Shown: positions 23,671 through 32,092, counted from the stretch's first letter. The stretch: 55,537 bases of DNA from Actinoplanes palleronii (GCF_016862315.1 NZ_BOMS01000161.1:1-55537); one strand, 5' to 3'. Made by a program: numbers and translations. Notes: generated from the sequence alone by a model not told the origin.

Positions 23671-25014
23671 ATGACTTCAACGATCATGAACGCGCCGGTG
23701 AACACTCCCCCTGCGGCGCCGCGTCTGGGCTGGTTGGACGCTCTCCGTGGTTTCGCTGCCCTCGTCGTCGTGCTGTTCCACGTCAGCCCGTACGCGATCG
23801 GCGCGGCGAACCACGCGGTCCTGGGCCACTACTTCGACATGGGCAAGTTCGGCGTCCTGCTGTTCTTTCTGGTCAGTGGCTACGTCATCCCGATGTCGCT
23901 GGAGCGGCACGGCTCACCGCGCCGGTTCTGGGTCGGCCGGGTGTTCCGGATCTACCCGGCGTACCTGCTGAGCATCGTGGTCTTCGCCGGCTTCGTGCTG
24001 GCCGGGATGACCACCGTGCCGGGCGCGTTGCGCCGGGAGACGGTCACCGGGGTGCTCGGGCACGCCACCATGCTGCAGGAGTTCGTCGGCGGGCGTGGCC
24101 TGCTCCGGCCGTTCTGGACGCTGTCCTACGAGATGACGTTCTACCTGGTCGTGGTCGGCCTGTTCGTCTGGGGTCTGCACCGGCTCAGCGCCCTGTGGGC
24201 GGCCGGGCTGCTGCTGACGTCGGTGCTGGTCGGCACGGCGCTGCCGAAGAACCTGTTCGGGTCCGGCATGGCCGACCACCGGATGCTGGCCCTGGTGCTG
24301 GCCCTGCTGGTCGGCGCGAGCCTGGTGGCGTACCTCTCCGGGCTGCGCTGGGCGGTCCTGGCGGCCGGTCTGGCCGGGCTCTGCTTCGTGGCGCTGCCGC
24401 TGCTCAACGGCCACCCGTCGAAGGGCGCCTCGACGAACTCGTCGTGGCAGGCCGCCTTCATGCTCGCGGTGATGTTCGCCGGCACCGTCATCTACCGCAC
24501 CCAGCACGGGCAGATCAGCCGGTGGGTGGCGTTCCCGCTGCTCACGGCGATCACCGTCGGCGTCGGGCTGAACACCTGGCTGCAGGTCGGCGGACGGTTC
24601 GAATTGTACAAATGGTGCACCACCGCGGTGGCGGTCGCGGTCGCCTTCGGCATCGCGTTCGCGGTGCGGCACCGGCCGGTGCCGCACGTGATGACCTGGC
24701 TCGGCGCGGTCAGCTACTCGCTCTACCTGCTGCACAAGCTCGCGGTGAACGCGGTCGTGAACGTGCTGCCGGACACGGCGCTGGACAGTCTGCCGGGAAG
24801 GGCCGGCACGGTCGTCCTGATTCTCGCGGTCGCGCTCGGTGCGGCGTGGCTGTCCTATCGGTACGTCGAACTGCCCGGTCAGCAGCTCGGCCGACGGGTA
24901 CAGCGCTACCTGGACGCCCGGCTCGGCCCGGAGCAGTGGCGCCGGCCCCCGGCGAGCCCGGCGGTGCCCGCGCCCCGGGCGGAGAGCACGGCCCCGGTCC
25001 CCGCGGCGACCTGA
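23671..25014 (+). CDS. Acyltransferase 3 family membrane protein (OafA/YrhL-like), copy 1
   Basis: A 447-residue integral membrane O-acyltransferase with about ten hydrophobic segments. Family signatures: RLGWLDALRGFAALVVVLFHV with the catalytic His, FFLVSGYVIPMSLERHG and FRIYPAYLL. It should transfer an acyl group to an extracytoplasmic sugar or lipid. TACTGT (23656-23661) lies 9 nt before the ATG. A Pro/Ala-rich tail ends the protein. The next gene is a close paralogue 35 bp away, so the pair is a tandem duplication. The pair separates arc from dop. Confidence 0.92.
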   Translation: MTSTIMNAPVNTPPAAPRLGWLDALRGFAALVVVLFHVSPYAIGAANHAVLGHYFDMGKFGVLLFFLVSGYVIPMSLERHGSPRRFWVGRVFRIYPAYLLSIVVFAGFVLAGMTTVPGALRRETVTGVLGHATMLQEFVGGRGLLRPFWTLSYEMTFYLVVVGLFVWGLHRLSALWAAGLLLTSVLVGTALPKNLFGSGMADHRMLALVLALLVGASLVAYLSGLRWAVLAAGLAGLCFVALPLLNGHPSKGASTNSSWQAAFMLAVMFAGTVIYRTQHGQISRWVAFPLLTAITVGVGLNTWLQVGGRFELYKWCTTAVAVAVAFGIAFAVRHRPVPHVMTWLGAVSYSLYLLHKLAVNAVVNVLPDTALDSLPGRAGTVVLILAVALGAAWLSYRYVELPGQQLGRRVQRYLDARLGPEQWRRPPASPAVPAPRAESTAPVPAAT

Positions 25015-25049
25015 CGTTGCCCGCCGGGGCGGTCCTCGTTTGACCGGTT

Positions 25050-26324
25050 GTGATCCGAAACCGCCTGACCTGGCTCGACGCGCTCCGGGGTTACGCCGCC
25101 GCGGTGGTCGCCCTGTTCCACCTCAGTCCCGTGCTGATCGGGCAGGACCGGCACATGGCGGTCTTCCGGCACTTCGACCTCGGCCGGTACGGCGTCCTGC
25201 TGTTCTTCCTGGTCAGCGGGTACGTCATCCCGATGTCGCTGGAACGGCACGGGTCGCTGCGCCGGTTCTGGGTCGGCCGGGTGTTCCGGATCTACCCGGC
25301 GTACCTGCTGGCCATCGGGATCGGGCTGCTCCTGGCGGCGTGCGGCTGGCAGCGGCTGCACGCCACCGTGCACGACGAGACCGTCGCGTCGGCGCTCGGG
25401 CACGCCACCATGCTGACCGACCTGCTCGGGCTGCGCGGGGTGGTGCGTCCGTTCTGGACACTCTCGTACGAGATGGTGTTCTACCTGATCGTGGCGGGTC
25501 TGTTCGCCTGGCGGCGGCACCGGGACAGCGCGGGGTGGGCCGCCGGGCTGGCGCTGACCGTGCTGGTGCTCGGCGGGCACCTGCCGGCCGGCCTGCTGAC
25601 CGGTGGATTCCACGAGCGCCGGATCGCCGCCGGGCTGCTCGTGCTGGTGCTGGCCGGCAGCCTGCTGGCGTACCTCCGGGGTCGTCGCTCGCCGGTTTTG
25701 ATCGTCGGCGTGGCCGGGGTGGCGACGGTGCTGCTGCCGCTGCTCAACGGCCAGCCGACGAAGTGGGCGAGCGCCGGCAGCTCCGGCGGTGCGGTGCTGC
25801 TGCTGGCGGTGATGTTCGCCGGCACGGTCGTGTACCGGGTGCAGTACGGGCAGATCGGCCGCCCGGGCGCCGCGGCCGCGCTGACCCTGGTGCTGGTCAC
25901 CGTCGGGATCGACCAGTGGCTGCGGGACGGGACGTCGCTGCTGCGCAACGGTACGGTCGCGGCCGCCGTCGCCGCCACCTTCGCGATCGCCTTCCTGCTC
26001 CGGAACCGGGCCGCGCCGAGCTTCCTGACCTGGCTCGGCGTGGTGAGTTTTCCGGTCTACCTCTTGCACATGCCGGTGCTCGTGGTGGCGTCCCGGCTGC
26101 TGCCCGGTCACCCGGCGGCGATCGGCGGCGTGTTCGTCGCGGGCACCCTGGTGGTCGCCTGGACCGCCCACCACCTCGTCGAACGTCCCGGGCAGGAGCT
26201 GGGCCGACGGGTGCAGCGACACCTGGACACCCGGTTCGGCCCGGACACTCCGATGATCGACACGACCACGGAAGGTGGCATTCCGCGCACGGGCAGCTTC
26301 GGAATGCAACGTGAGAGCGTCTAG
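25050..26324 (+). CDS. Acyltransferase 3 family membrane protein, copy 2
   Basis: A 424-residue paralogue of the preceding gene. They share LTWLDALRGYAA, the FFLVSGYVIPMSLERHGS block, FWVGRVFRIYPAYLL, GHATML and RPFWTLSYEM, diverging mostly in the C-terminal half of the membrane region. Same expected role, perhaps on another acceptor or acyl donor. GTG start at 25050, 35 bp after copy 1, so probably one operon. Its TAG stop is part of the -10 hexamer TAGTCT that precedes the dop leader ORF. Confidence 0.92.
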   Translation: MIRNRLTWLDALRGYAAAVVALFHLSPVLIGQDRHMAVFRHFDLGRYGVLLFFLVSGYVIPMSLERHGSLRRFWVGRVFRIYPAYLLAIGIGLLLAACGWQRLHATVHDETVASALGHATMLTDLLGLRGVVRPFWTLSYEMVFYLIVAGLFAWRRHRDSAGWAAGLALTVLVLGGHLPAGLLTGGFHERRIAAGLLVLVLAGSLLAYLRGRRSPVLIVGVAGVATVLLPLLNGQPTKWASAGSSGGAVLLLAVMFAGTVVYRVQYGQIGRPGAAAALTLVLVTVGIDQWLRDGTSLLRNGTVAAAVAATFAIAFLLRNRAAPSFLTWLGVVSFPVYLLHMPVLVVASRLLPGHPAAIGGVFVAGTLVVAWTAHHLVERPGQELGRRVQRHLDTRFGPDTPMIDTTTEGGIPRTGSFGMQRESV

Positions 26325-26327
26325 TCT
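26322..26327 (+). promoter_or_regulatory. dop -10 hexamer overlapping the acyltransferase stop
   Basis: TAGTCT shares its first three bases with the stop codon of the preceding acyltransferase. It lies 6 nt before the ATG of a 13-codon leader ORF, which implies a leaderless transcript for the leader and dop. Confidence 0.45.
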
Positions 26328-26333
26328 CGATTC

Positions 26334-26375
26334 ATGAGCAGGCGTAGCTTCGTGGCGGACAGGGTGGTCGCATGA
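26334..26375 (+). CDS. Putative leaderless leader peptide upstream of dop (13 aa)
   Basis: ATG at 26334 opens MSRRSFVADRVVA and ends in a TGA that overlaps the dop ATG as ATGA (26372-26375). The TAGTCT hexamer 6 nt upstream would make it leaderless. Without it dop has no clear ribosome site, so dop translation may depend on reinitiation after this leader. The peptide has no obvious attenuator residues. It is too short for ordinary gene calling and is an inference. Confidence 0.45.
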   Translation: MSRRSFVADRVVA

Positions 26376-27889
26376 GCGTTCGACGGATTATGGGCACCGA
26401 GGTCGAGTACGGTATTTCGGTGCCCGGCCAGCCCGGCGCCAACCCGATGGTCACGTCCTCCCAGGTGGTCAACGCCTACGGCGCCCGTCCGGAGCTCAAC
26501 CGGAACGGCCGGGCCCGCTGGGACTACGAGGAGGAGTCCCCGCTGCGCGACGCGCGCGGGTTCACCTATTCCGGCGCCGCCTACGATCCGGCCGAGGCCC
26601 TGGCCGACGAGGATCTGGGCCTGGCCAACGTGATACTGACCAACGGCGCGCGGCTCTACGTGGACCACGCGCACCCGGAGTACAGCACTCCCGAGTGCAC
26701 CAACCCGCTCGACGTGGTCAAGTGGGACAAGGCCGGCGAGCGGGTGATGGCCGAGGCGTCCCGGCGGGCCGCCACCATCCCCGGCGCGCACCGGATCCAG
26801 CTCTACAAGAACAACACCGACAACAAGGGCGCGTCGTACGGGTCGCACGAGAACTACCTGATGCGCCGGCAGACCGCGTTCGCCGACATCGTCTCGCACC
26901 TGACCCCGTTCTTCGTCACCCGGACGATCTTCACCGGGGTCGGCCGGGTCGGCCTGGGCCAGGACGGCAGCGGCTCGGGCTTCCAGATGTCGTCGCGCGC
27001 CGACTTCTTCGAGGTCGAGGTCGGCCTGGAGACCACGCTCAAGCGCCCGATCATCAACACCCGCGACGAGCCGCACGCCGACGCCGACAAGTACCGCCGC
27101 CTGCACGTGATCATCGGCGACGCGAACCTGTCGGAGATCGCCTCCTACCTCAAGATGGGCACCACCGCGCTGGTGCTCAACATGATCGAGGAGAAGGTGT
27201 TCACCGGCGAGCTGGGCATCGCCGACCCGGTCAGCGAGCTCAAGGCGGTCAGCCACGACCCGTCGCTCAAGCACCTGATGCGGCTGCGCGACGGCCGCAA
27301 GCTCACCGCGCTGGACCTGCAGTGGGCGTACTACGAGCGGGCCCACGCGTTCGTCCAGGAGCGGTACGGCGACGACGCCGACGAGCAGACCGTCGACGTG
27401 CTGCAGCGCTGGGAGGACGTGCTCGACAAGCTCGGCCGCGACCCGATGCTGCTCTCCGACCAGCTCGACTGGGTGGCCAAGCTGCGCCTGCTGGAGGGGT
27501 ACCGGGACCGCGAGAGCCTGACCTGGTCCTCGCCGAAACTGCAGCTCGTCGACCTGCAGTACGCCGACGTCCGGCCGGAGAAGGGCCTCTACCACCGCCT
27601 GGTGGCCCGGGGCTCGATGCAGACCCTGCTCGACCCGGACGACACCCAGCGCGCGATGTACGAGCCGCCGGAGGACACCCGGGCCTACTTCCGCGGCCGC
27701 TGCCTGGCGCAGTACGCCTCCGAGGTGGTCGCGGCCAGCTGGGACTCGGTGATCTTCGATATCGGCCGGGAGTCGCTGGTCCGGGTGCCGATGATGGAAC
27801 CGGAGCGTGGCACCAAGAAGCACGTCGGCGGGCTCTTCGACACCTGTGAGAGTGCGAAGGACCTGCTCGAGGTGATCACGAGTCGGTAA
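26372..27889 (+). CDS. dop: Deamidase/depupylase of Pup (Dop)
   Basis: A 505-residue carboxylate-amine-ligase-fold enzyme that deamidates the C-terminal Gln of Pup to Glu and removes Pup from targets. Seen: the metal-binding IMGTEVEYGIS (Glu10, Glu12), the Dop-specific loop (about 37-84, absent from PafA) and active-site Asp98 in ARLYVDHAHPEYSTPE. Also present are the Mg/ATP-site KNNTD, GSHENYL and IINTRDEPHADAD. It precedes pup by 116 bp. A 13-codon leader overlaps its start as ATGA. Confidence 0.97.
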   Translation: MSVRRIMGTEVEYGISVPGQPGANPMVTSSQVVNAYGARPELNRNGRARWDYEEESPLRDARGFTYSGAAYDPAEALADEDLGLANVILTNGARLYVDHAHPEYSTPECTNPLDVVKWDKAGERVMAEASRRAATIPGAHRIQLYKNNTDNKGASYGSHENYLMRRQTAFADIVSHLTPFFVTRTIFTGVGRVGLGQDGSGSGFQMSSRADFFEVEVGLETTLKRPIINTRDEPHADADKYRRLHVIIGDANLSEIASYLKMGTTALVLNMIEEKVFTGELGIADPVSELKAVSHDPSLKHLMRLRDGRKLTALDLQWAYYERAHAFVQERYGDDADEQTVDVLQRWEDVLDKLGRDPMLLSDQLDWVAKLRLLEGYRDRESLTWSSPKLQLVDLQYADVRPEKGLYHRLVARGSMQTLLDPDDTQRAMYEPPEDTRAYFRGRCLAQYASEVVAASWDSVIFDIGRESLVRVPMMEPERGTKKHVGGLFDTCESAKDLLEVITSR

Positions 27890-27932
27890 TAAAACACCCG
27901 TTGCGGCGGCGCGTTTCGTCACAGGGGCGAGG

Positions 27933-27938
27933 TAGGTT
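27933..27938 (+). promoter_or_regulatory. Candidate pup -10 hexamer
   Basis: TAGGTT lies in the dop-pup gap and would give a leader of about 60 nt ending in the strong ribosome site AGGGGGA before the pup ATG. It suggests that pup has its own promoter besides read-through from dop. No -35 is convincing. Confidence 0.35.
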
Positions 27939-28005
27939 TTTCGTACCCGATGTTGCAGGACTTCGGGTGGCTTGAGCCGTTGGCCGGCATTGAAGGGGGA
28001 CACCC

Positions 28006-28221
28006 ATGGCAACCCGCGACACAGGTGGTCAGTCGCAGAGCAACCGGAGCTCTGGCGATCAGGAGATCGAGGACGTCACCGTTGAGGCCAACCCCGAGGT
28101 AGCCGAGCGGCACGCGGAGATCACCGAGGACGTCGACGATCTGCTGGACGAGATCGACTCCGTGCTCGAGGAGAACGCGGAAGAATTCGTCAGGGGCTAT
28201 GTCCAAAAGGGCGGCCAGTGA
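28006..28221 (+). CDS. pup: Prokaryotic ubiquitin-like protein Pup
   Basis: A 71-residue, highly acidic, intrinsically disordered protein modifier. The C-terminal half ITEDVDDLLDEIDSVLEENAEEFVRGY forms the helix that pairs with the Arc coiled coil. The protein ends GGQ, so Dop must deamidate the terminal Gln before PafA can ligate it to substrate lysines. The strong ribosome site AGGGGGA lies upstream. A hairpin in the 150-bp gap before prcB may raise pup mRNA over proteasome mRNA. Confidence 0.98.
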   Translation: MATRDTGGQSQSNRSSGDQEIEDVTVEANPEVAERHAEITEDVDDLLDEIDSVLEENAEEFVRGYVQKGGQ

Positions 28222-28249
28222 CGGTTGTGTCCGTTTAGCCACACCCTGC

Positions 28250-28271
28250 CGGGCGCCTGCGAGGGCGCCCG
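28250..28271 (+). terminator. Hairpin between pup and prcB (attenuator candidate)
   Basis: CGGGCGCC (28250-28257), 6-nt loop, GGCGCCCG (28264-28271): a perfect 8-bp GC stem 29 bp after the pup stop, with no U-tract. In an operon position it may act as a partial terminator or a stabilising 3' end for pup mRNA. A TAAGGT hexamer near 28305 could re-start transcription. Confidence 0.5.
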
Positions 28272-28371
28272 TTGCAGCATTGCGGACGACATCCAAGATC
28301 GCGATAAGGTGCTGTAACCCGCATGCGGCGGTCTTCCGCGCCGCGGCGATGACGCATTTGAAAGGAACCAC

Positions 28372-29214
28372 GTGGCGACGGGTTTTGATCCATCCGGGCG
28401 GCTACCGGATATCTTTCTGAACACGGGGACGTCCTCCTTCGTGCAATTCCTGAGCGCGGCCGCCCCGGAGCTGTTGCCCGGCCGGCGCCCGTTGCCGCCG
28501 GGCCTGTCCGCCGGCGACGTCGCGCCGCACGGCACCACGATCGTCGCCATCGCGACGGCCGAGGGCGTCGTGATGGCCGGTGACCGCCGGGCGACCATGG
28601 GCAACCTGATCGCCAGCCGGGACATCAAGAAGGTCCACCCCGCGGATGCCTACTCCCTGATCGGCATCGCCGGGACGGCCGGCATCGGCATCGAGCTGAT
28701 CCGGTTGTTCCAGGTCGAGCTGGAGCACTACGAGAAGACCGAGGGCGCCATGCTCTCGCTCGACGGCAAGGCGAACCGGCTGGCCTCGATGGTCCGCGGC
28801 AACCTGGGCGCGGCCATGCAGGGCCTGGCCGTGGTCCCGCTGTTCGCCGGCTTCGACCTCGCGCCGGCCGACGGGATCGCCCCCGGCCGGATCTTCAGCT
28901 TCGACGTGGCCGGTGGCCTCTACGAGGAGACCGGCTACGAGGCGATCGGCTCCGGCTCGCTGTTCGCCAAGTCCGCGCTGAAGAAGAAGTACCGCGTGGG
29001 CGTCAGCACCGAGGACGCGGTCCGGCTCGCGGTCGAGGCGCTCTACGACGCCGCGGACGACGACACCGCCACCGGTGGCCCCGACCTGATCCGCAAGATC
29101 TTCCCAGTGGTCATGTCGGCGACCGCGAACGGCACCACCCGGCTCAGCGACGCGGAGATCGGTGCGGTGGCCGAGCAGGTCGTCACCGGACGCATGGAGA
29201 ACCCGGGCGGTTGA
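28372..29214 (+). CDS. prcB: Proteasome beta subunit PrcB
   Basis: A 280-residue catalytic subunit of the 20S core. Residues 1-54 are a propeptide removed autocatalytically; cleavage at HG/TT exposes Thr55 as the nucleophile (TTIVAIATAEGVVMAGDRRAT, with Asp and Arg of the active site; Lys in DIKKVHP). The start is GTG 28372 with AAAGGAA upstream. prcA follows 32 bp later. Length and propeptide are normal for actinobacteria. Confidence 0.98.
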   Translation: MATGFDPSGRLPDIFLNTGTSSFVQFLSAAAPELLPGRRPLPPGLSAGDVAPHGTTIVAIATAEGVVMAGDRRATMGNLIASRDIKKVHPADAYSLIGIAGTAGIGIELIRLFQVELEHYEKTEGAMLSLDGKANRLASMVRGNLGAAMQGLAVVPLFAGFDLAPADGIAPGRIFSFDVAGGLYEETGYEAIGSGSLFAKSALKKKYRVGVSTEDAVRLAVEALYDAADDDTATGGPDLIRKIFPVVMSATANGTTRLSDAEIGAVAEQVVTGRMENPGG

Positions 29215-29246
29215 TCCGCTCTACGGACGAGAAGGAGTAGCCACCC

Positions 29247-30041
29247 GTGGCCATGCAGTTCTACGCATCGCCCGAGCAGGTCCAGCGGGACCGCTCGGAG
29301 TACGCCCGCAAGGGCATCGCCCGCGGCCGCTCGGCCGTGGTGCTCTCCTACGAGGGCGGCATCCTGCTGGTCGCCGAGAACATCACCACCCTTCGCAAGA
29401 TCAGCGAGATCTACGACCGGATCGCGTTCGCCGCGGTCGGCCGGTACAACGAGTTCGAGAACCTGCGCCGGGCCGGCGTGCGGATGGCGGACATGACCGG
29501 TCTGACCTACGACCGGCGCGACGTCACCGGGCGGGCGCTGGCGAACGCGTACACCCAGACGCTCGGTGCGATCTTCTCGGAGACGCAGAAGCCGTACGAG
29601 GTGGAGATCTGCATCGCGCAGGTCGGCGCGGCCCCGGAGCAGGACGAGCTCTACCGGATCATGTACGACGGCTCGGCGCTCGACGAGCCCGGCTTCATGG
29701 CCATGGGCGGGCAGGCCGAGGCGATCTCCACCGTGCTGAAGGAACGGCACGACGTCAACGCCGACCTGCCCACCGCGCTCGCCCTGGCCGCCGAGGCCCT
29801 GGGCAGTGTCGGCGGGGAGAACGGGCAGACCCGCACCCTCGGGGCCTCCTCGCTCGAGGTCGCGGTGCTGGACCGGCGGCGGACCGGCCGGACGTTCCGG
29901 CGGCTCGCCGACTCGGTGCTGACCACGCTGCTCGGGCACGAGCAGGTGCCCGAGGCCGACCTCGGCGAGACCGACGCGGCACCGCCCGCGCACGGCGACA
30001 GCAAGCCGACCGAGTCGGCCGCCTCGGAAGACACCGAGTAA
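29247..30041 (+). CDS. prcA: Proteasome alpha subunit PrcA
   Basis: A 264-residue non-catalytic ring subunit. The N-terminal gate is MAMQFYASPEQVQRDRSEYARKGIARGRS, followed by the alpha-type fold; conserved Lys/Glu pockets between subunits would receive the GQYL tail of Arc. The last ~30 residues form an acidic, Ser/Thr/Glu-rich disordered tail ending SEDTE. GTG start at 29247 after GAAGGAG. A terminator hairpin follows 14 bp after the stop, closing the dop-pup-prcBA group. Confidence 0.97.
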   Translation: MAMQFYASPEQVQRDRSEYARKGIARGRSAVVLSYEGGILLVAENITTLRKISEIYDRIAFAAVGRYNEFENLRRAGVRMADMTGLTYDRRDVTGRALANAYTQTLGAIFSETQKPYEVEICIAQVGAAPEQDELYRIMYDGSALDEPGFMAMGGQAEAISTVLKERHDVNADLPTALALAAEALGSVGGENGQTRTLGASSLEVAVLDRRRTGRTFRRLADSVLTTLLGHEQVPEADLGETDAAPPAHGDSKPTESAASEDTE

Positions 30042-30055
30042 CGATTCAGGCGACG

Positions 30056-30080
30056 GGCGCGGCCGCAAAAGCCGCGCCCA
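30056..30080 (+). terminator. Terminator after prcA
   Basis: GGGCGCGGC (30056-30064), 7-nt loop CGCAAAA, GCCGCGCCC (30072-30080): a perfect 9-bp GC stem 14 bp past the prcA stop. The rest of the gap to pafA (30081-30219) shows no other feature. Confidence 0.7.
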
Positions 30081-30231
30081 CCGCCGTTTCGCCCGGCAGG
30101 GAACCGCTGACGTCCGCGGGTCTCGATCGTGGCTATCGGTGTGCCCGCGCGTACCACCCGTGATGCCGGGCCCGATTACTGAGGCCCCGTGGTGGCTGCC
30201 AATGCGACTCGGATGCGGCTAGTGTTTCGTC

Positions 30232-31590
30232 ATGGAACGGCGAATTTTCGGCCTCGAGACCGAGTACGGAGTCACGTGTACCTATAAGGGCCAGCGGCGG
30301 CTGTCCCCGGACGAGGTGGCCCGCTACCTGTTCCGCCGAGTGGTGTCCTGGGGACGCAGCAGCAATGTGTTCCTCCGCAACGGCGCCCGCCTCTACCTCG
30401 ATGTCGGCTCCCACCCGGAGTACGCCACCCCCGAATGTGACTCGGTCACCGACCTGGTCGCCCACGACCGGGCCGGCGAGCGGATCCTGGAGGGCCTGCT
30501 CGTCGACGCGGAGAAGCGTCTGCACGACGAGGGCATCGCGGGCGAGATCTACCTCTTCAAGAACAACACCGACTCCGCCGGCAACTCCTACGGCTGCCAC
30601 GAGAACTACCTGGTCAGTCGCCACGGTGAGTTCGGCCGCCTGGCCGACGTGCTCATCCCGTTCCTGGTGACCCGGCAACTCATCTGCGGGGCCGGCAAGG
30701 TGCTGCAGACCCCGCGCGGCGCGGTCTTCTGCCTCTCGCAGCGTGCCGAGCACATCTGGGAGGGCGTCTCCAGCGCGACCACCCGCAGCCGCCCGATCAT
30801 CAACACCCGCGACGAGCCGCACGCCGACGCCGAGCGGTACCGCCGCCTGCACGTGATCGTCGGCGACTCGAACATGAACGAGGTCACCACGCTGCTCAAG
30901 GTCGGCGCCGCCGACATCGTGCTGCGGATGATCGAGGCGGGCGTGGTGATGCGCGACCTGACCCTGGAGAACCCGATCCGGGCGATCCGCGAGGTCAGCC
31001 ACGACATCACCGGGCGCCGCAAGATCCGCCTGGCGAACAACAAGGAGGTCTCCGCGCTGGAGATCCAGCAGGAGTACCTGTCGAAGGCCACCGAGTTCGT
31101 CGAGCGCCGCGGCGGTGACCCGGTCGCCAAGCGGGTCGTCGAGCTGTGGGGCCGGGTGCTCAACGCGGTCGAGTCCGGCAACCTGGACGCGGTCTCCCGG
31201 GAGATCGACTGGGTGTCGAAGTACAAGCTGATCGAGCGCTACCAGGCGAAACACGACATCCCGATGTCGCACCCGCGGGTCGCCCAGCTGGACCTGGCCT
31301 ACCACGACGTCCGCCGCGGCCGCGGCCTCTACGCGCTGATGGAGAAGCGTAAGCAGGTCGACCGGATCGCCAACGACCTGCAGATCTACGAGGCCAAGGA
31401 GACCCCGCCGCAGACCACGCGGGCGCGGCTGCGCGGCGAGTTCATCAAGCACGCCCAGGAGAAGCGCCGCGACTTCACCGTCGACTGGGTGCACCTGAAG
31501 CTCAACGACCAGGCGCAGCGCACGGTCCTCTGCAAGGACCCGTTCCGCGCCTACGACGAGCGGGTGGAACGCCTGATCGCCAGCATGTGA
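30232..31590 (+). CDS. pafA: Pup-protein ligase PafA
   Basis: A 452-residue enzyme that uses ATP to form an isopeptide bond between the C-terminal Glu of Pup and a substrate lysine. Seen: Glu9 and Glu11 in IFGLETEYG, active-site Asp57 in ARLYLDVGSHPEYATPE, KNNTDSAGNSYGCHENYL and IINTRDEPHADAE. It lacks the Dop loop, which separates it from its paralogue. TAGTGT (30220-30225) lies 6 nt before the ATG and there is no ribosome site, so it is probably leaderless and on its own promoter. Confidence 0.98.
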   Translation: MERRIFGLETEYGVTCTYKGQRRLSPDEVARYLFRRVVSWGRSSNVFLRNGARLYLDVGSHPEYATPECDSVTDLVAHDRAGERILEGLLVDAEKRLHDEGIAGEIYLFKNNTDSAGNSYGCHENYLVSRHGEFGRLADVLIPFLVTRQLICGAGKVLQTPRGAVFCLSQRAEHIWEGVSSATTRSRPIINTRDEPHADAERYRRLHVIVGDSNMNEVTTLLKVGAADIVLRMIEAGVVMRDLTLENPIRAIREVSHDITGRRKIRLANNKEVSALEIQQEYLSKATEFVERRGGDPVAKRVVELWGRVLNAVESGNLDAVSREIDWVSKYKLIERYQAKHDIPMSHPRVAQLDLAYHDVRRGRGLYALMEKRKQVDRIANDLQIYEAKETPPQTTRARLRGEFIKHAQEKRRDFTVDWVHLKLNDQAQRTVLCKDPFRAYDERVERLIASM

Positions 31591-31597
31591 CGGGAGT

Positions 31598-31625
31598 GGC
31601 CCGCCGATCATCTCGTCGGCGGGCC
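31598..31625 (+). terminator. Terminator after pafA
   Basis: GGCCCGCCGA (31598-31607) and TCGGCGGGCC (31616-31625) form a perfect 10-bp stem with an 8-nt loop, 8 bp past the pafA stop. Confidence 0.7.
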
Positions 31626-31674
31626 CCGACCGGCTGATCGTCCGGCGGCCGGTGAGAGCTACGCTGGCCGGGCT

Positions 31675-31878
31675 ATGACATCGACCCACCCTGACCAGTC
31701 CGGCCCGCCCGGCCCCGGGAGCGGCGCCCGCCCGAACCGTGCCGACCGCCGCCGGGAACGCATCCGCTACGGCGTCCAGCAGGCCCGCCGCGGCCGGCAC
31801 ATCGTCCCGACCTGGCTGATGGCCACGGTGCTCGGCCTGCTCGTGGCCGGTTGGCTGTACCTGATCATCACGACGTAG
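31675..31878 (+). CDS. Small single-span membrane protein (67 aa)
   Basis: A 67-residue protein: a Pro/Gly-rich then strongly basic N-terminus (RADRRRERIRYGVQQARRGRH) and one C-terminal membrane segment (about 45-65). The positive-inside rule places the tail in the cytoplasm. TACGCT (31660-31665) is 9 nt before the ATG, so it may be leaderless. It directly follows pafA and its terminator; no function is recognised. Codon use is typical of the window, which supports it being real. Confidence 0.65.
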   Translation: MTSTHPDQSGPPGPGSGARPNRADRRRERIRYGVQQARRGRHIVPTWLMATVLGLLVAGWLYLIITT

Positions 31879-32022
31879 CACGACCAAGATCAAATTCAGG
31901 ATGTCGTGCGTCCGCTGTGGTGCGGACCGCCGCTCCCGCCGGGACCCCTGCGGGCTTCGCTGGCCGCTGGCGCGTCCAGAACGCGAAGCCCTCCGGGGCG
32001 ACGTCCGCGGGTGGTTGCGGTC
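31878..32022. repeat. Structured intergenic palindromes before the GGDEF gene
   Basis: GCACGAC (31878-31884) pairs with GTCGTGC (31903-31909). Beyond it lies a larger imperfect palindrome centred near 31972: GGGCTTCGC/GCGAAGCCC (31952-31960/31983-31991), CCCC/GGGG (31945-31948/31995-31998) and outer GACCGC/GCGGTC (31925-31930/32017-32022). No coding frame is convincing. It could be a terminator pair, a structured leader or a small palindromic element. Confidence 0.55.
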
Positions 32023-32092
32023 ACCCCCGGTAGCCGCATGACGACCCGGAGCTCCGAAACGCGCATCGGATTACCCCCGGGCTGCAACTCCG

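Noticed and set aside
27950..28100. Upstream ORF opening at ATG 27950 before pup
   Set aside because: It runs out of frame far into pup and stops there; pup has its own strong ribosome site, so a leader role is not needed.
31878..32092. Cyclic-di-GMP riboswitch before the GGDEF gene
   Set aside because: I could not find the conserved core or tetraloop-receptor elements; only simple palindromes are visible.
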